Assembly (NCBI RefSeq): GCF_024734895.1
Contig: NZ_CP091430.1
Span: forward strand, 85,001-149,000
Direction of reading: 5' to 3'
DNA from: Paenibacillus spongiae
GTDB lineage: Bacteria; Bacillota; Bacilli; Paenibacillales; Paenibacillaceae
DNA length: 64,000 nucleotides
The notes below the pieces were generated by a model, which was not told the origin of the DNA, did no database searches, and worked only from the letters and a program-made list of their open reading frames with translations. Of this stretch, positions 56,922 through 64,000 are shown piece after piece; position 1 is the first letter of the stretch, and each line of letters starts with the position of its first letter. A program made the position numbers and the translations under genes.

Positions 56922-58210
56922 GCGGCTCCTCCGTCCAGCGGACGATCGATGCCATCTGGCGCATCGAATCGGCCAAGCTAATCGCCGGACTGGCGCGGAT
57001 GGTCCGCGACGTCGGCCTCGCGGAGGATCTTGCGCAGGACGCGCTCGTCATCGCATTGGAACGGTGGCCGGTCACCGGTATACCGGACAATCCCGGTGCT
57101 TGGCTGATGACAACGGCGAAGCGCCGCGCCATCGATCAGATCCGCAGGAGCAAGCTGCGCGAGCAGAAATACGAGGAACTCGGACGCGGCAGCGATCTGT
57201 ATACCGAAGACGACATCGATATGGCGCTGGATGGCGAGGTTGAAGACGATCTCCTCCGGCTGATCTTCACGACCTGCCATCCCGTCTTATCCCAGGAGGC
57301 GCGTGTAGCATTGACGCTGCGGCTGCTCGGCGGGCTCACAACCGATGAAATCGCCCGCGCTTTCCTTCTTGCGGAATCGACCATCGCGCAGCGGATCGTC
57401 CGGGCGAAGCGGACGCTCAGCGCCTCGAAGGTTGCCTTCGAGGTGCCTGCCGGCGAAGAGCTCAAGCAACGCCTGTCGACCGTGCTTGAAGTGATCTATC
57501 TGATGTTCAATGAGGGGTATGCTGCAACTTCGGGTGACAGCTGGATGCGCCCGATGCTGTGTCAGGAGGCGCTCAGACTCGGACGCATTCTGGCGGAAAT
57601 CGCGCCTGCGGAGCCGGAGGTTCACGGCTTGGTTTCCTTAATGGAGATCCAATCGTCCCGGTTCCGGACCCGGGTGAACGCTGCGGGGGAACCCATCCTG
57701 CTTATGGATCAGAACCGCGCATTATGGGATCATCTGCTGATCCGCCGCGGCTTGGCCGCTCTCGAACGCGCCCGGAAGCTGGGGCGTCCGCTCGGTCCTT
57801 ATGCGCTGCAAGCTGCCATATCCGCATGCCATGCGCAGGCCCGTACCGCATCAGAGACCGATTGGGCGCGTATTGCCGCCCTGTACGAAGCCTTGTCGCG
57901 CGTCATGCCGTCGCCTATCGTGGAATTGAACCGCGCGGTGGCGATCGCCATGGCCTTCGGCCCGGCATTTGGTCTTCAACTCGTCGATGAGCTGGTCGCC
58001 GAACCGTCGCTCAAGGACTATCACCTGCTGCCAAGCGTTCGCGGCGATCTGCTGGTCAAGCTGGGCCGTACCGGCGAAGCCCGCGAAGAGTTCGAACGCG
58101 CCGCATCGCTGACGCGCAATGCAAGGGAGCGCGGGCTTCTGCTTAAGCGCGCCGCGGAATGCGCTGCGAGCGAATCGGGCGACTGCGATCAGCAAGGCAT
58201 CGATGCGTGA
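56918..58210 (+). CDS. ECF42-type RNA polymerase sigma factor
   Basis: The 430-residue protein is far longer than a standard ECF sigma factor. Sigma region 2 (about 10-80: DVGLAEDLAQDALVIALERW) and region 4 (about 115-170: LTTDEIARAFLLAESTIAQR) are followed by an extension of about 250 helical residues resembling TPR repeats. This layout, and the adjacent DGPF genes, identify the ECF42 group, which is known to need its C-terminal extension and to have no anti-sigma factor. GTG 56918 overlaps the upstream stop. Confidence 0.93.
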   Translation: MSGSSVQRTIDAIWRIESAKLIAGLARMVRDVGLAEDLAQDALVIALERWPVTGIPDNPGAWLMTTAKRRAIDQIRRSKLREQKYEELGRGSDLYTEDDIDMALDGEVEDDLLRLIFTTCHPVLSQEARVALTLRLLGGLTTDEIARAFLLAESTIAQRIVRAKRTLSASKVAFEVPAGEELKQRLSTVLEVIYLMFNEGYAATSGDSWMRPMLCQEALRLGRILAEIAPAEPEVHGLVSLMEIQSSRFRTRVNAAGEPILLMDQNRALWDHLLIRRGLAALERARKLGRPLGPYALQAAISACHAQARTASETDWARIAALYEALSRVMPSPIVELNRAVAIAMAFGPAFGLQLVDELVAEPSLKDYHLLPSVRGDLLVKLGRTGEAREEFERAASLTRNARERGLLLKRAAECAASESGDCDQQGIDA

Positions 58211-58389
58211 CCGCCAACCCAACCCATGCCGCTGCGCAGGCAGAATGTTCTTCCGATCGCTGTTGTTCCCGAATTTCTTGAATGATACAAGTAGGTTGAA
58301 ATTCAGGAACATAGGCGACCGCTATCGCTTCTCCAGGACCATTTTTCCTGCTCCGCTCGATGTTACGTTTCTCGTTCCGCCTATATAAT

Positions 58390-58422
58390 CGCGAATGGAC
58401 CGTTGTCCATTCGCGTTTTTTT
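58390..58422 (+). terminator. Terminator of the DGPF-sigma operon
   Basis: CGCGAATGGAC (58390-58400) pairs perfectly with GTCCATTCGCG (58405-58415), followed by seven T. Confidence 0.95.
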
Positions 58423-58440
58423 ATTTTTCATTTCACCTCA

Positions 58441-58467
58441 TGTCGATTATGGCGTCTCCCGTTCGTC
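58441..58467 (+). promoter_or_regulatory. ECF42-type promoter, copy 2
   Basis: TGTCGA (58441-58446), a 17-base spacer and CGTC (58464-58467), ahead of the second DGPF gene. The bases GTTCGTCGT and TATAGAGG are shared with copy 3. Confidence 0.8.
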
Positions 58468-58528
58468 GTTTGTATAGAGGCGGGTTAGCGCGCAGCCTCA
58501 GTCTCAATTGAATCGGGAGGGAACGTGG

Positions 58529-58963
58529 GTGCGGTATATATTGATGGTCAAGGCCACCGGACATTCTGAAGCCGGCGTGAGGCCCAGCCGGGAGTATCGG
58601 GAGGCGATGACTGCCTACAAGGAGTCGCTGGACAAATCCGGCGTGCTTCTCGCAGCGGAAGAGCTGCAGCCGAGCGCAAGCGGGGTGCGGATTACCTATC
58701 CGGCGCACGGCGGCAAGCCGAAGGTGACGGTCGGACCTTTTGCGCGGGAGAAGGAGCTGGTTGCAGGCTACATCTTGATGGAGGTGAGCTCAGAAGAAGA
58801 AGCGGTCGAGTGGGCAATGCGCATGCCGCATCCGAGCGTCTTCAGCGGGGGCGAAGTCGAGCTCCGTCAGCTCATCGAGGATGCGAATCCGCCGCAAGCT
58901 CCGCATACGCGGTTCTTGGAGGCTGATCTGCGGGACCAAATCGATATGCTCAAAAAAAGTTAA
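58529..58963 (+). CDS. DGPF/YCII-related domain protein, copy 2
   Basis: The 144-residue paralogue has the same length and plan as the protein at 56487, but the signature DGPF is changed to VGPF. GTG 58529 is chosen because it gives the family start (MRYILMVKATG) and has GGGAGG 8 bases upstream; the frame is open to TTG 58508. It is a single-gene unit behind its own ECF42-type promoter motif. Confidence 0.9.
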   Translation: MRYILMVKATGHSEAGVRPSREYREAMTAYKESLDKSGVLLAAEELQPSASGVRITYPAHGGKPKVTVGPFAREKELVAGYILMEVSSEEEAVEWAMRMPHPSVFSGGEVELRQLIEDANPPQAPHTRFLEADLRDQIDMLKKS

Positions 58964-58980
58964 ACTTTTTTATTCGTATC

Positions 58981-59007
58981 TGTCGATTCCGTCATGGCCC
59001 GTTCGTC
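58981..59007 (+). promoter_or_regulatory. ECF42-type promoter, copy 3
   Basis: TGTCGA (58981-58986), a 17-base spacer and CGTC (59004-59007), ahead of the PhnB-like/DUF1801-like gene pair. Confidence 0.8.
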
Positions 59008-59113
59008 GTGTTTATAGAGGTCAAGATTTAATCTAATGTCCGCAAGTGTTACAATCGAAAATTCCGATTGTCACTTGCCGGCAAAACAAACCCAATGGAA
59101 AGGTTGATGAAGA

Positions 59114-59509
59114 ATGGGAGCACAGCTTACCCCTTATTTGATGTCGGAGAATGCAAGAGCGCAGGCGGAATTTTATAAGCAAGCATTGGGAGGAGAAATC
59201 GGGTCCGTTCTTACGTTCGGTGAAACCCCGGGAGCGCCCGAAGCGATGAAGGATAAAGTCATGCATATGGTTTTGACGGTTGCGGGAACCAATACCCTGT
59301 TTCTGTCCGATTCCTTCGAACCGGTACCTGGCAGCAGAAGCCTTAATTTATCGTTATCGTACGGCAGCGAAGCCGAAGCCCGCACGGCCTATGCGAACCT
59401 TGGGGAGGGCGGCGAGTTCAAGCATCCGTTCGATCGTCAGCCGTGGGGGGCCTATTATGGCGAAGTCGTGGATCAATTCGGCGTCACGTGGATGATCGTC
59501 ACGCAATAA
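59114..59509 (+). CDS. PhnB-like VOC-superfamily protein
   Basis: The 131-residue protein has the PhnB/3-demethylubiquinone-like variant of the glyoxalase fold: PYLMSENARAQAEFYKQALGG at the start, KVMHMVLTVAGTNTLFLSD in the middle, and WGAYYGEVVDQFGVTWMI at the end (landmarks in part). Function unknown. AAAGG lies 11 bases upstream. VOC and DGPF proteins often share ECF42 regulons, which fits the promoter motif upstream. Confidence 0.9.
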   Translation: MGAQLTPYLMSENARAQAEFYKQALGGEIGSVLTFGETPGAPEAMKDKVMHMVLTVAGTNTLFLSDSFEPVPGSRSLNLSLSYGSEAEARTAYANLGEGGEFKHPFDRQPWGAYYGEVVDQFGVTWMIVTQ

Positions 59510-59550
59510 GAACGGCACATTCATTTTACACAACAAAGGAGCAGCGGTAT

Positions 59551-59892
59551 ATGAACCAGGAAGTAACAGATTTCATTGAAGCGGTAAAGGAGCCTTGGCA
59601 AGGGGAGCTGTGCTCCCGCCTGCGCGAGGTTGTTCACGGGGCGGTTCCGGACGTCCAGGAGCGCATCCAGTACAAGAAGCCTCATTTTTTGAAAAATGGG
59701 AAATACGCCGCCGTGATCTCAACGTCGAAAGACGCGGTCAGCTTTACGATCTTTAATGCGGGCGGGCTATCGCTCCCGGAAGGATTGTTCGACGGTCCCC
59801 CGGAAAGAAAGACGATCAAGCTGCGGCAAGGGCACACGGCCGATCGCGATCAGCTGTCCTCGCTGGTTAGCCAAGCTGCCTCCGGATTGTAA
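59551..59892 (+). CDS. DUF1801-like protein
   Basis: The 113-residue protein resembles the DUF1801/YdhG group: MNQEVTDFIEAVKEPW at the start, RLREVVHGAVPDVQERIQYKKPHFL (landmark), and IFNAGGLSLPEGLFDG. Function unknown; relatives are often next to PhnB-like genes. AAAGGAGC lies 9 bases before ATG 59551. The preceding PhnB-like gene ends 41 bases earlier with no terminator, so the two form one transcript. Confidence 0.85.
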   Translation: MNQEVTDFIEAVKEPWQGELCSRLREVVHGAVPDVQERIQYKKPHFLKNGKYAAVISTSKDAVSFTIFNAGGLSLPEGLFDGPPERKTIKLRQGHTADRDQLSSLVSQAASGL

Positions 59893-59986
59893 AGATACGC
59901 TGAAGCTGAAGTCGGCAAGCTGTCTTGAAGTGCGCTGGAGTGAATGCCATTGAAGAGTTGGAATCCCGCGAGGGATACTGGTTGCA

Positions 59987-60030
59987 GGGCTGTAACAGGC
60001 TGCCGGAAGGTATGCTGTTACGGCCCTCTT
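59987..60030 (+). terminator. Hairpin repeat R3, terminator-like
   Basis: GGGCTGTAACAG (59987-59998) pairs, with one G-U pair, with CTGTTACGGCCC (60015-60026), followed by TCTTT. Related to the hairpins at 37742 and 41547. Confidence 0.7.
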
Positions 60031-60071
60031 TGGGCATTCATTGAGTGCCGCCACTAAGCTAGTAAGTATTA

Positions 60072-60475
60072 TACTCATGCAAAGCTTCGCCGCACGCTGG
60101 GGGCTGCGAACGGTGTGCAGAAGCAGACCGCTGTTGTATGAATCGATCGCCGCGGCCGCGGATGATACCATGCTTATGGACATAGGTTCCGTTAGCGAAG
60201 TTATCAAGAACGTTTTGCGAGTGTTGCGGACATGAGAGCCTTTATAGGAGACAAAGCGTCCCCGAATTGCAGTTAATAAAGCGAATAACGGATTGTATGT
60301 CCGCAACCGTCGCCAATCGGCTGAAATTCGGCGAATAACGGATCGTATGTCCGTAACTCTCTCAAGGTCGTCTTGTTCGACTTGCGCGCACACCACGTGG
60401 TGGACCGCAATCATGCAAAGCCACACCGTGCGCTGGGGACTGCGCGCGATGCGCAAAAAGTTCAGCGTATCCTTG
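60072..60475. repeat. Cluster of intergenic repeats
   Basis: A 27-base element GCGAATAACGGATYGTATGT-CCGYAAC occurs twice directly (60281-60307 and 60331-60357) and in weaker inverted form near 60180-60200 and 60222-60250. A second element of about 50 bases starting TCATGCAAAGC and containing CGCTGGGG-CTGCG occurs at 60075-60123 and 60411-60460. No gene or transposase is present. Confidence 0.75.
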
Positions 60476-60602
60476 TTCGTCCTTGTGCGCGGCGGAATCA
60501 TCCAGATGAAGGTTTAGGAGGCATGATACAAGGGTCAGCCCGCATGGGTGAAAAAGCGGCGGTTCGTCTTACAACCGGGGATCAGTGCATAGCGATAGAT
60601 AG

Positions 60603-60648
60603 ATACAGAGCCAAGCGAGGCATGACCTCCTTGGCTCTGTATTTTTTG
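60603..60648 (+). terminator. Strong terminator without an obvious gene
   Basis: ATACAGAGCCAAG (60603-60615) pairs perfectly with CTTGGCTCTGTAT (60630-60642), followed by six T. The nearest upstream gene ends 700 bases earlier, so it may end a small RNA or a lost gene. Confidence 0.85.
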
Positions 60649-60828
60649 CACGGCCAGGAGATTTGCCGACTAGCTTCATGAATGATCTTGTGAATGTCCA
60701 GTTACGGCTATAACCGGCCTGATCTGCCATTTCTTTATACGTTAAACCCCGAATTTCATACTTGAATTAGCGGGGGTTACTGTATAATTCAGGTAGGGAA
60801 GCGAATAACGACAAGGAGTTGGGCAGGA

Positions 60829-62025
60829 GTGGGAGAGCGGATTAAGACGGGAATTATCGGCTTGGGCGGTCGCGGCATGGGGCTGCTTACGCAAATCATT
60901 CTTAAGATGCCGGATGTTGAGGTAGCCGCCGTATGCGATCTATACGCGGACAGAGGGGAGCAGGCTGCAGACCAGGTCGAGAAGGCGCAGGGATACCGCC
61001 CCGTCGTGACGACGGATTATACGGAGGTATTGGCCATTGCCGAGATCGACGCTATCGTAATTAGTGCATCATGGGCCGCTCATATGGATATTGCGATCGC
61101 TTCGATGGAAGCTGGCAAATATGTGGCCAGTGAGGTAGGCGGGGCTTATTCCGTTCAAGAATGCTGGCGGTTGGTCGAAGCCTATGAACGAACCAAGGTG
61201 CCGTGTATGATGATGGAGAACTGCTGCTATGGCCGGGAAGAGCTTATGGTGCTTAATATGGTTAAGCACGGCGTATTTGGGGAGATCGTGCACTGCGCAG
61301 GCGGATACCATCATGATCTGCGGGATGAAATCGCTTACGGCAGTGAGAATCGGCACTATCGGTTAAACAATTATATTCACCGGAATTGCGAGAATTATCC
61401 GACCCATGAGATCGGGCCCATTGCCAGGGTACTAGGGATCAATCATGGGAACCGGATGGTATCTCTGGTGTCCATGGCCTCCAAGGCCAAAGGATTGCAG
61501 GAATATATCAAGAGAGAGAAAGGCGAGCATTCCGAGCTGGCCAAGACGGATATTATGCAGGGCGATATCGTAACGACGATTATCAAATGCGCCCACGGCG
61601 AAACGATTACGATAACGCTCGATACGACGCTCCCGAGGTATTATTCCAGAGGCTTCACGGTAAGAGGGACAAAGGGAATGTACGCGGAGGAGAATCTTTC
61701 GATCTATATCGATGGCATGCATGATCAGCACCACTTCGACTGGAAAGGCCAATGGGGCAATGTAGAAGGCTTCCGGGAAAAATATGACCACCCTCTCTGG
61801 AAAAAATACATCGAGGAAGGCGTTAAGGGAGGCCATGGCGGCATGGATTGGCTCGTATTCGAAGATTTCTTCGATAGCGTAAGAAAGAGGACGCAAACGC
61901 CTATCGACGTCTATGATATGGCTTCCTGGATGTGCATCTCTGCATTATCCGAGGATTCGATCGCGATGGGCGGCCATCCGGTCGCTATACCCGATTTTAC
62001 CAATGGCAAATGGATGAATCGTTAG
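60829..62025 (+). CDS. Gfo/Idh/MocA-family oxidoreductase
   Basis: The 398-residue protein has a Rossmann start (GIIGLGGRGMGLLTQII) and the family motif region YVASEVGGAYSV in place of EKP, as seen in the branch close to GH109-like glycosidases. HEIGPIARVLGINHGNRM and WMCISALSEDSIAMGGHPV are typical of that branch. A retaining, NAD-dependent glycosidase role is therefore possible, but not shown. The start is GTG 60829 with AAGGAG about 11 bases upstream. The DUF5596-like and GH95 genes follow closely, suggesting a fucoside or host-glycan degradation operon. Confidence 0.88.
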   Translation: MGERIKTGIIGLGGRGMGLLTQIILKMPDVEVAAVCDLYADRGEQAADQVEKAQGYRPVVTTDYTEVLAIAEIDAIVISASWAAHMDIAIASMEAGKYVASEVGGAYSVQECWRLVEAYERTKVPCMMMENCCYGREELMVLNMVKHGVFGEIVHCAGGYHHDLRDEIAYGSENRHYRLNNYIHRNCENYPTHEIGPIARVLGINHGNRMVSLVSMASKAKGLQEYIKREKGEHSELAKTDIMQGDIVTTIIKCAHGETITITLDTTLPRYYSRGFTVRGTKGMYAEENLSIYIDGMHDQHHFDWKGQWGNVEGFREKYDHPLWKKYIEEGVKGGHGGMDWLVFEDFFDSVRKRTQTPIDVYDMASWMCISALSEDSIAMGGHPVAIPDFTNGKWMNR

Positions 62026-62038
62026 GAGGAGCTTTCGT

Positions 62039-62854
62039 TTGAACTTGAAGCAATTGTGCGAAGGGATCAAGCTGGATCCGGACGCTCGGCAGATTTTATA
62101 TGATTATCAAATGGATGAACCGCAGTATCAAGCCTGCAAGAAGCAATTTTACGCCAACCGTTACGCCTTTTTTGAGAAGGTAAAGCAGACTGCAGGCTAC
62201 CGGCAGCTGTTCTTGTATTTATACGCAAGGTTTGCGGCAGATGTCCATGAAGAGTACCGGCTCCGGGGGATCGACGATGAGATCTACTTCGATACCTTCT
62301 CGGATATTCAGATCTGGTGCTTAACCTGCAAACGGGATTATGGCGAGTATGGCATCGAAGAGTACCACTGGCTGCAGGAGCATATTCAGCTTCGATTATT
62401 CCGCTTGGGCCGTCTGCAATTTCAACCTTCTGCCTTGGAGCGCACGCTGGAAGTGGACGGAAGGACCGTATTTAAGAATCAAATCGTACTCAATGTACAT
62501 ATTCCGTCCGGCGAGTCGTTGGAGTCCCGGAGCGTTGAGGAATCCTTCGAACGGGCACGAAGCTTCTTCAGAGGGATAACGCCTGTTTTTACTTGCCATT
62601 CATGGCTGCTGTATCCGGGATTAAGCGAAGTCCTGCCGCAGGGCTCGAATATCCTGCAATTTCAGAAGGAATTCATCATCTATGAGACCGATTGCGAGTC
62701 CAATCAGGCGGAGCAGCGCATATTCAATCAACCTCGCTCCGACCGCTCCCAATACGAAGAGCACACCACCCTGCAGCGGTCGGCCAAAGCATATCTCCTG
62801 GCGGGCAACAAGCTGGGCAACGGTTCTGGAATCAAAATGAATCCAATCGGTTAG
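62039..62854 (+). CDS. DUF5596/acyltransferase-like protein
   Basis: The 271-residue soluble protein resembles the DUF5596 group, annotated as GNAT-like acyltransferases: YFDTFSDIQIWC, GIEEYHWLQEHIQLRLFRLGRLQF and HIPSGESL (landmarks). The residues SGE and the C-terminal WLLYPGL are typical. The reaction is unknown to me. The start is TTG 62039 with AGGAGGAG 7 bases upstream. It is 13 bases after the oxidoreductase stop and 11 bases before the GH95 gene. Confidence 0.75.
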   Translation: MNLKQLCEGIKLDPDARQILYDYQMDEPQYQACKKQFYANRYAFFEKVKQTAGYRQLFLYLYARFAADVHEEYRLRGIDDEIYFDTFSDIQIWCLTCKRDYGEYGIEEYHWLQEHIQLRLFRLGRLQFQPSALERTLEVDGRTVFKNQIVLNVHIPSGESLESRSVEESFERARSFFRGITPVFTCHSWLLYPGLSEVLPQGSNILQFQKEFIIYETDCESNQAEQRIFNQPRSDRSQYEEHTTLQRSAKAYLLAGNKLGNGSGIKMNPIG

Positions 62855-62865
62855 GAGCTTCCAAG

Positions 62866-64000
62866 ATGAGTGAAAATACGAAGCTGTGGTATGATCATCC
62901 GGCAGGATGGCCCGAAGGGAACGAGCAGGATAGCTGGAATCGGGCGCTGCCCATCGGGAATGGAAGGCTCGGGGCTATGGTATTTGGCGACTATCCCGTG
63001 GAACGGGTGCAGGTGAATGAAGAGTCCATCTGGGCGGGGCCGCCTGTCCCTGTTCACCAGCCGGGGGCGAAACAGGCCATTCAAGAAGCAAGAGAGCTGC
63101 TGTTTGCGGGCAAAAGCGCAGAGGCGGAGCGGCTGGTTCAGGAGAAGGTGCTGTCGCCGCATACGGGCCCTAGAAGCTATCAGCCGTTCGGAGACCTATG
63201 GCTCCGCCATCAGGAGACCTCCCAAGAACAGCCGATAAGCGAATACAGACGGGAGCTGGATCTCGATACGGCTATCGCGGCCGTTTCTTACCTTCAAGCC
63301 GGGGTTCGCCACTACCGGGAGGCCTTCTCCAGCGTGAACGACCAGGTGCTTGTTCTTCGGTGGCATACGGAAGGCCAGGGCCGGATCGATACCCGGATCG
63401 ATATGACGCGTGAAGAAGATGCCTTCGTCGAGGTCGGGGATCGGGACGCTCTGGTGCTTACCGCGCAGGCCGCCCATGGAACGACGCATCCGGGCGTCAA
63501 ATTTGCCGGCGTGTTAAGAGCGGCAGCAGAGGGCGGTACCGTCAAGCAAGAGGGGAGGACCATCGTTGTAAGCGGTGCCGCTACATTAACCTTATACCTT
63601 GCCGTTCGCACCGATTATCATTTTGCCCAGCCGATGGAGCCTTTGCGTCATGACTTGGTCGAGCAATGCCAGGATGATTTGCGGAAGGCCATGGCCAAGC
63701 CGTATGAGCAGCTGAAGCGGGAACATATTCATGAGCACCAACGGCTATTTAGACGCGTGGAGCTTCAGCTCAAGCGCTCGCCGCTTGCCGATTCCGTTCC
63801 GACGGACCGGAGACTGGAAGCGTTCCGGCAGGGCAGCGAGGATCAAGGCTTGATAGCGTTGTATTTTCAATTCGGAAGATACCTGCTCATCTCTTCAAGC
63901 CGTCCGGGCGGCATGCCCGCGAATCTTCAAGGCATATGGAATCCGCATATGAAGGCGCCATGGGATAGCGATTATCACATCAACATCAATCTGCAGATGA
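62866..64000 (+). CDS. GH95-family alpha-L-fucosidase-like protein (3' end outside window)
   Basis: The frame stays open from ATG 62866 to the window end, 378 codons of a family usually near 750-800 residues. The GH95 N-terminus is clear: WNRALPIGNGRLGAMVFGD and RVQVNEESIWAGPP. Near the end SRPGGMPANLQGIWN and WDSDYHININLQM match the strongly conserved barrel entry. GH95 enzymes known to date are inverting alpha-1,2-L-fucosidases or alpha-L-galactosidases. No signal peptide is present, so it acts inside the cell. TTAGGAG lies 8 bases before ATG. Confidence 0.93.
   Translation, partial: MSENTKLWYDHPAGWPEGNEQDSWNRALPIGNGRLGAMVFGDYPVERVQVNEESIWAGPPVPVHQPGAKQAIQEARELLFAGKSAEAERLVQEKVLSPHTGPRSYQPFGDLWLRHQETSQEQPISEYRRELDLDTAIAAVSYLQAGVRHYREAFSSVNDQVLVLRWHTEGQGRIDTRIDMTREEDAFVEVGDRDALVLTAQAAHGTTHPGVKFAGVLRAAAEGGTVKQEGRTIVVSGAATLTLYLAVRTDYHFAQPMEPLRHDLVEQCQDDLRKAMAKPYEQLKREHIHEHQRLFRRVELQLKRSPLADSVPTDRRLEAFRQGSEDQGLIALYFQFGRYLLISSSRPGGMPANLQGIWNPHMKAPWDSDYHININLQM

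Noticed and set aside
59767-60501. Minus-strand frame of 244 codons with internally repeated peptide segments
   Set aside because: The repeated peptides come from the intergenic DNA repeats; it crosses the hairpin R3 and the end of the DUF1801-like gene.
60540-60648. Possible riboswitch in front of the terminator
   Set aside because: No match to a riboswitch class that I can recognise, and no gene directly downstream of the terminator to control.
60373-60681. Plus-strand frame with AGGAGG near 60517
   Set aside because: The strong terminator at 60603-60648 lies inside the frame, and the AGGAGG is too close to the following ATG.

Overview
The window looks like chromosomal DNA of a spore-forming Firmicute of the family Paenibacillaceae (Paenibacillus or a close relative; species not determinable from sequence alone). 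It opens with the 3' end of a 23S rRNA gene and a 5S gene, followed by guaB, dacA, pdxS, pdxT, serS and tRNA-Ser(UGA). This order is the one known next to the replication origin of Bacillus subtilis. Spore genes (sspP, a Spo0E-like phosphatase, a Kin-type sensor kinase), S-layer homology domains, YesM/YesN-type two-component pairs and many sugar ABC transporters fit the same group.

Layout. 1-9.8 kb: rRNA end, housekeeping genes, tRNA-Ser, small hypothetical genes and sspP. 9.9-25.1 kb: a lipoprotein, then a carbohydrate locus with a LacI-type repressor divergent from an operon of a Gfo/Idh/MocA oxidoreductase, a binding protein, two permeases and an 1850-residue secreted, SLH-anchored GH123/DUF4091-like enzyme; a second oxidoreductase and an AraC regulator follow. 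25.5-33.4 kb: tRNA-Arg(CCU), Spo0E-like gene, tadA, a DnaA-box cluster in front of a PAS-containing sporulation-type histidine kinase, an oxidoreductase, rluF-like synthase, motAB, a small hypothetical gene and a pterin dehydratase. 33.7-46.2 kb: a secreted acetamidase/formamidase-like protein, DUF378 protein, GNAT, rhodanese, membrane metallophosphoesterase, an ArsR-type regulator divergent from an enolase-superfamily enzyme, two methyltransferases, an ArsR-SRPBCC pair, a MazG-like and an APH-like protein, with repeat and pseudogene debris between them. 46.2-52.9 kb: YesN/YesM-like two-component system divergent from a sugar ABC transporter operon. 53.0-56.2 kb: a 7TM-DISM sensor kinase and a receiver-kinase protein that together look like one split hybrid kinase. 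56.5-59.9 kb: an ECF42-type sigma factor locus with two DGPF/YCII proteins, a PhnB-like and a DUF1801-like protein, with three matching promoter-like motifs. 59.9-60.8 kb: a gene-free repeat region. 60.8-64 kb: oxidoreductase, DUF5596-like protein and the start of a GH95 alpha-L-fucosidase running off the window.

The most interesting signals are the three near-identical TGTCGA-N17-CGTC elements that appear to define an autoregulated ECF42 regulon, five DnaA-box-like 9-mers packed in 71 bp ahead of a Kin-type kinase, a leader-peptide plus SD-sequestering hairpin ahead of a methyltransferase, two copies of the same operator in the LacI/oxidoreductase intergenic region, and duplicated tails of a rhodanese gene with shared downstream hairpins. 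No CRISPR array, transposase or prophage gene was seen.
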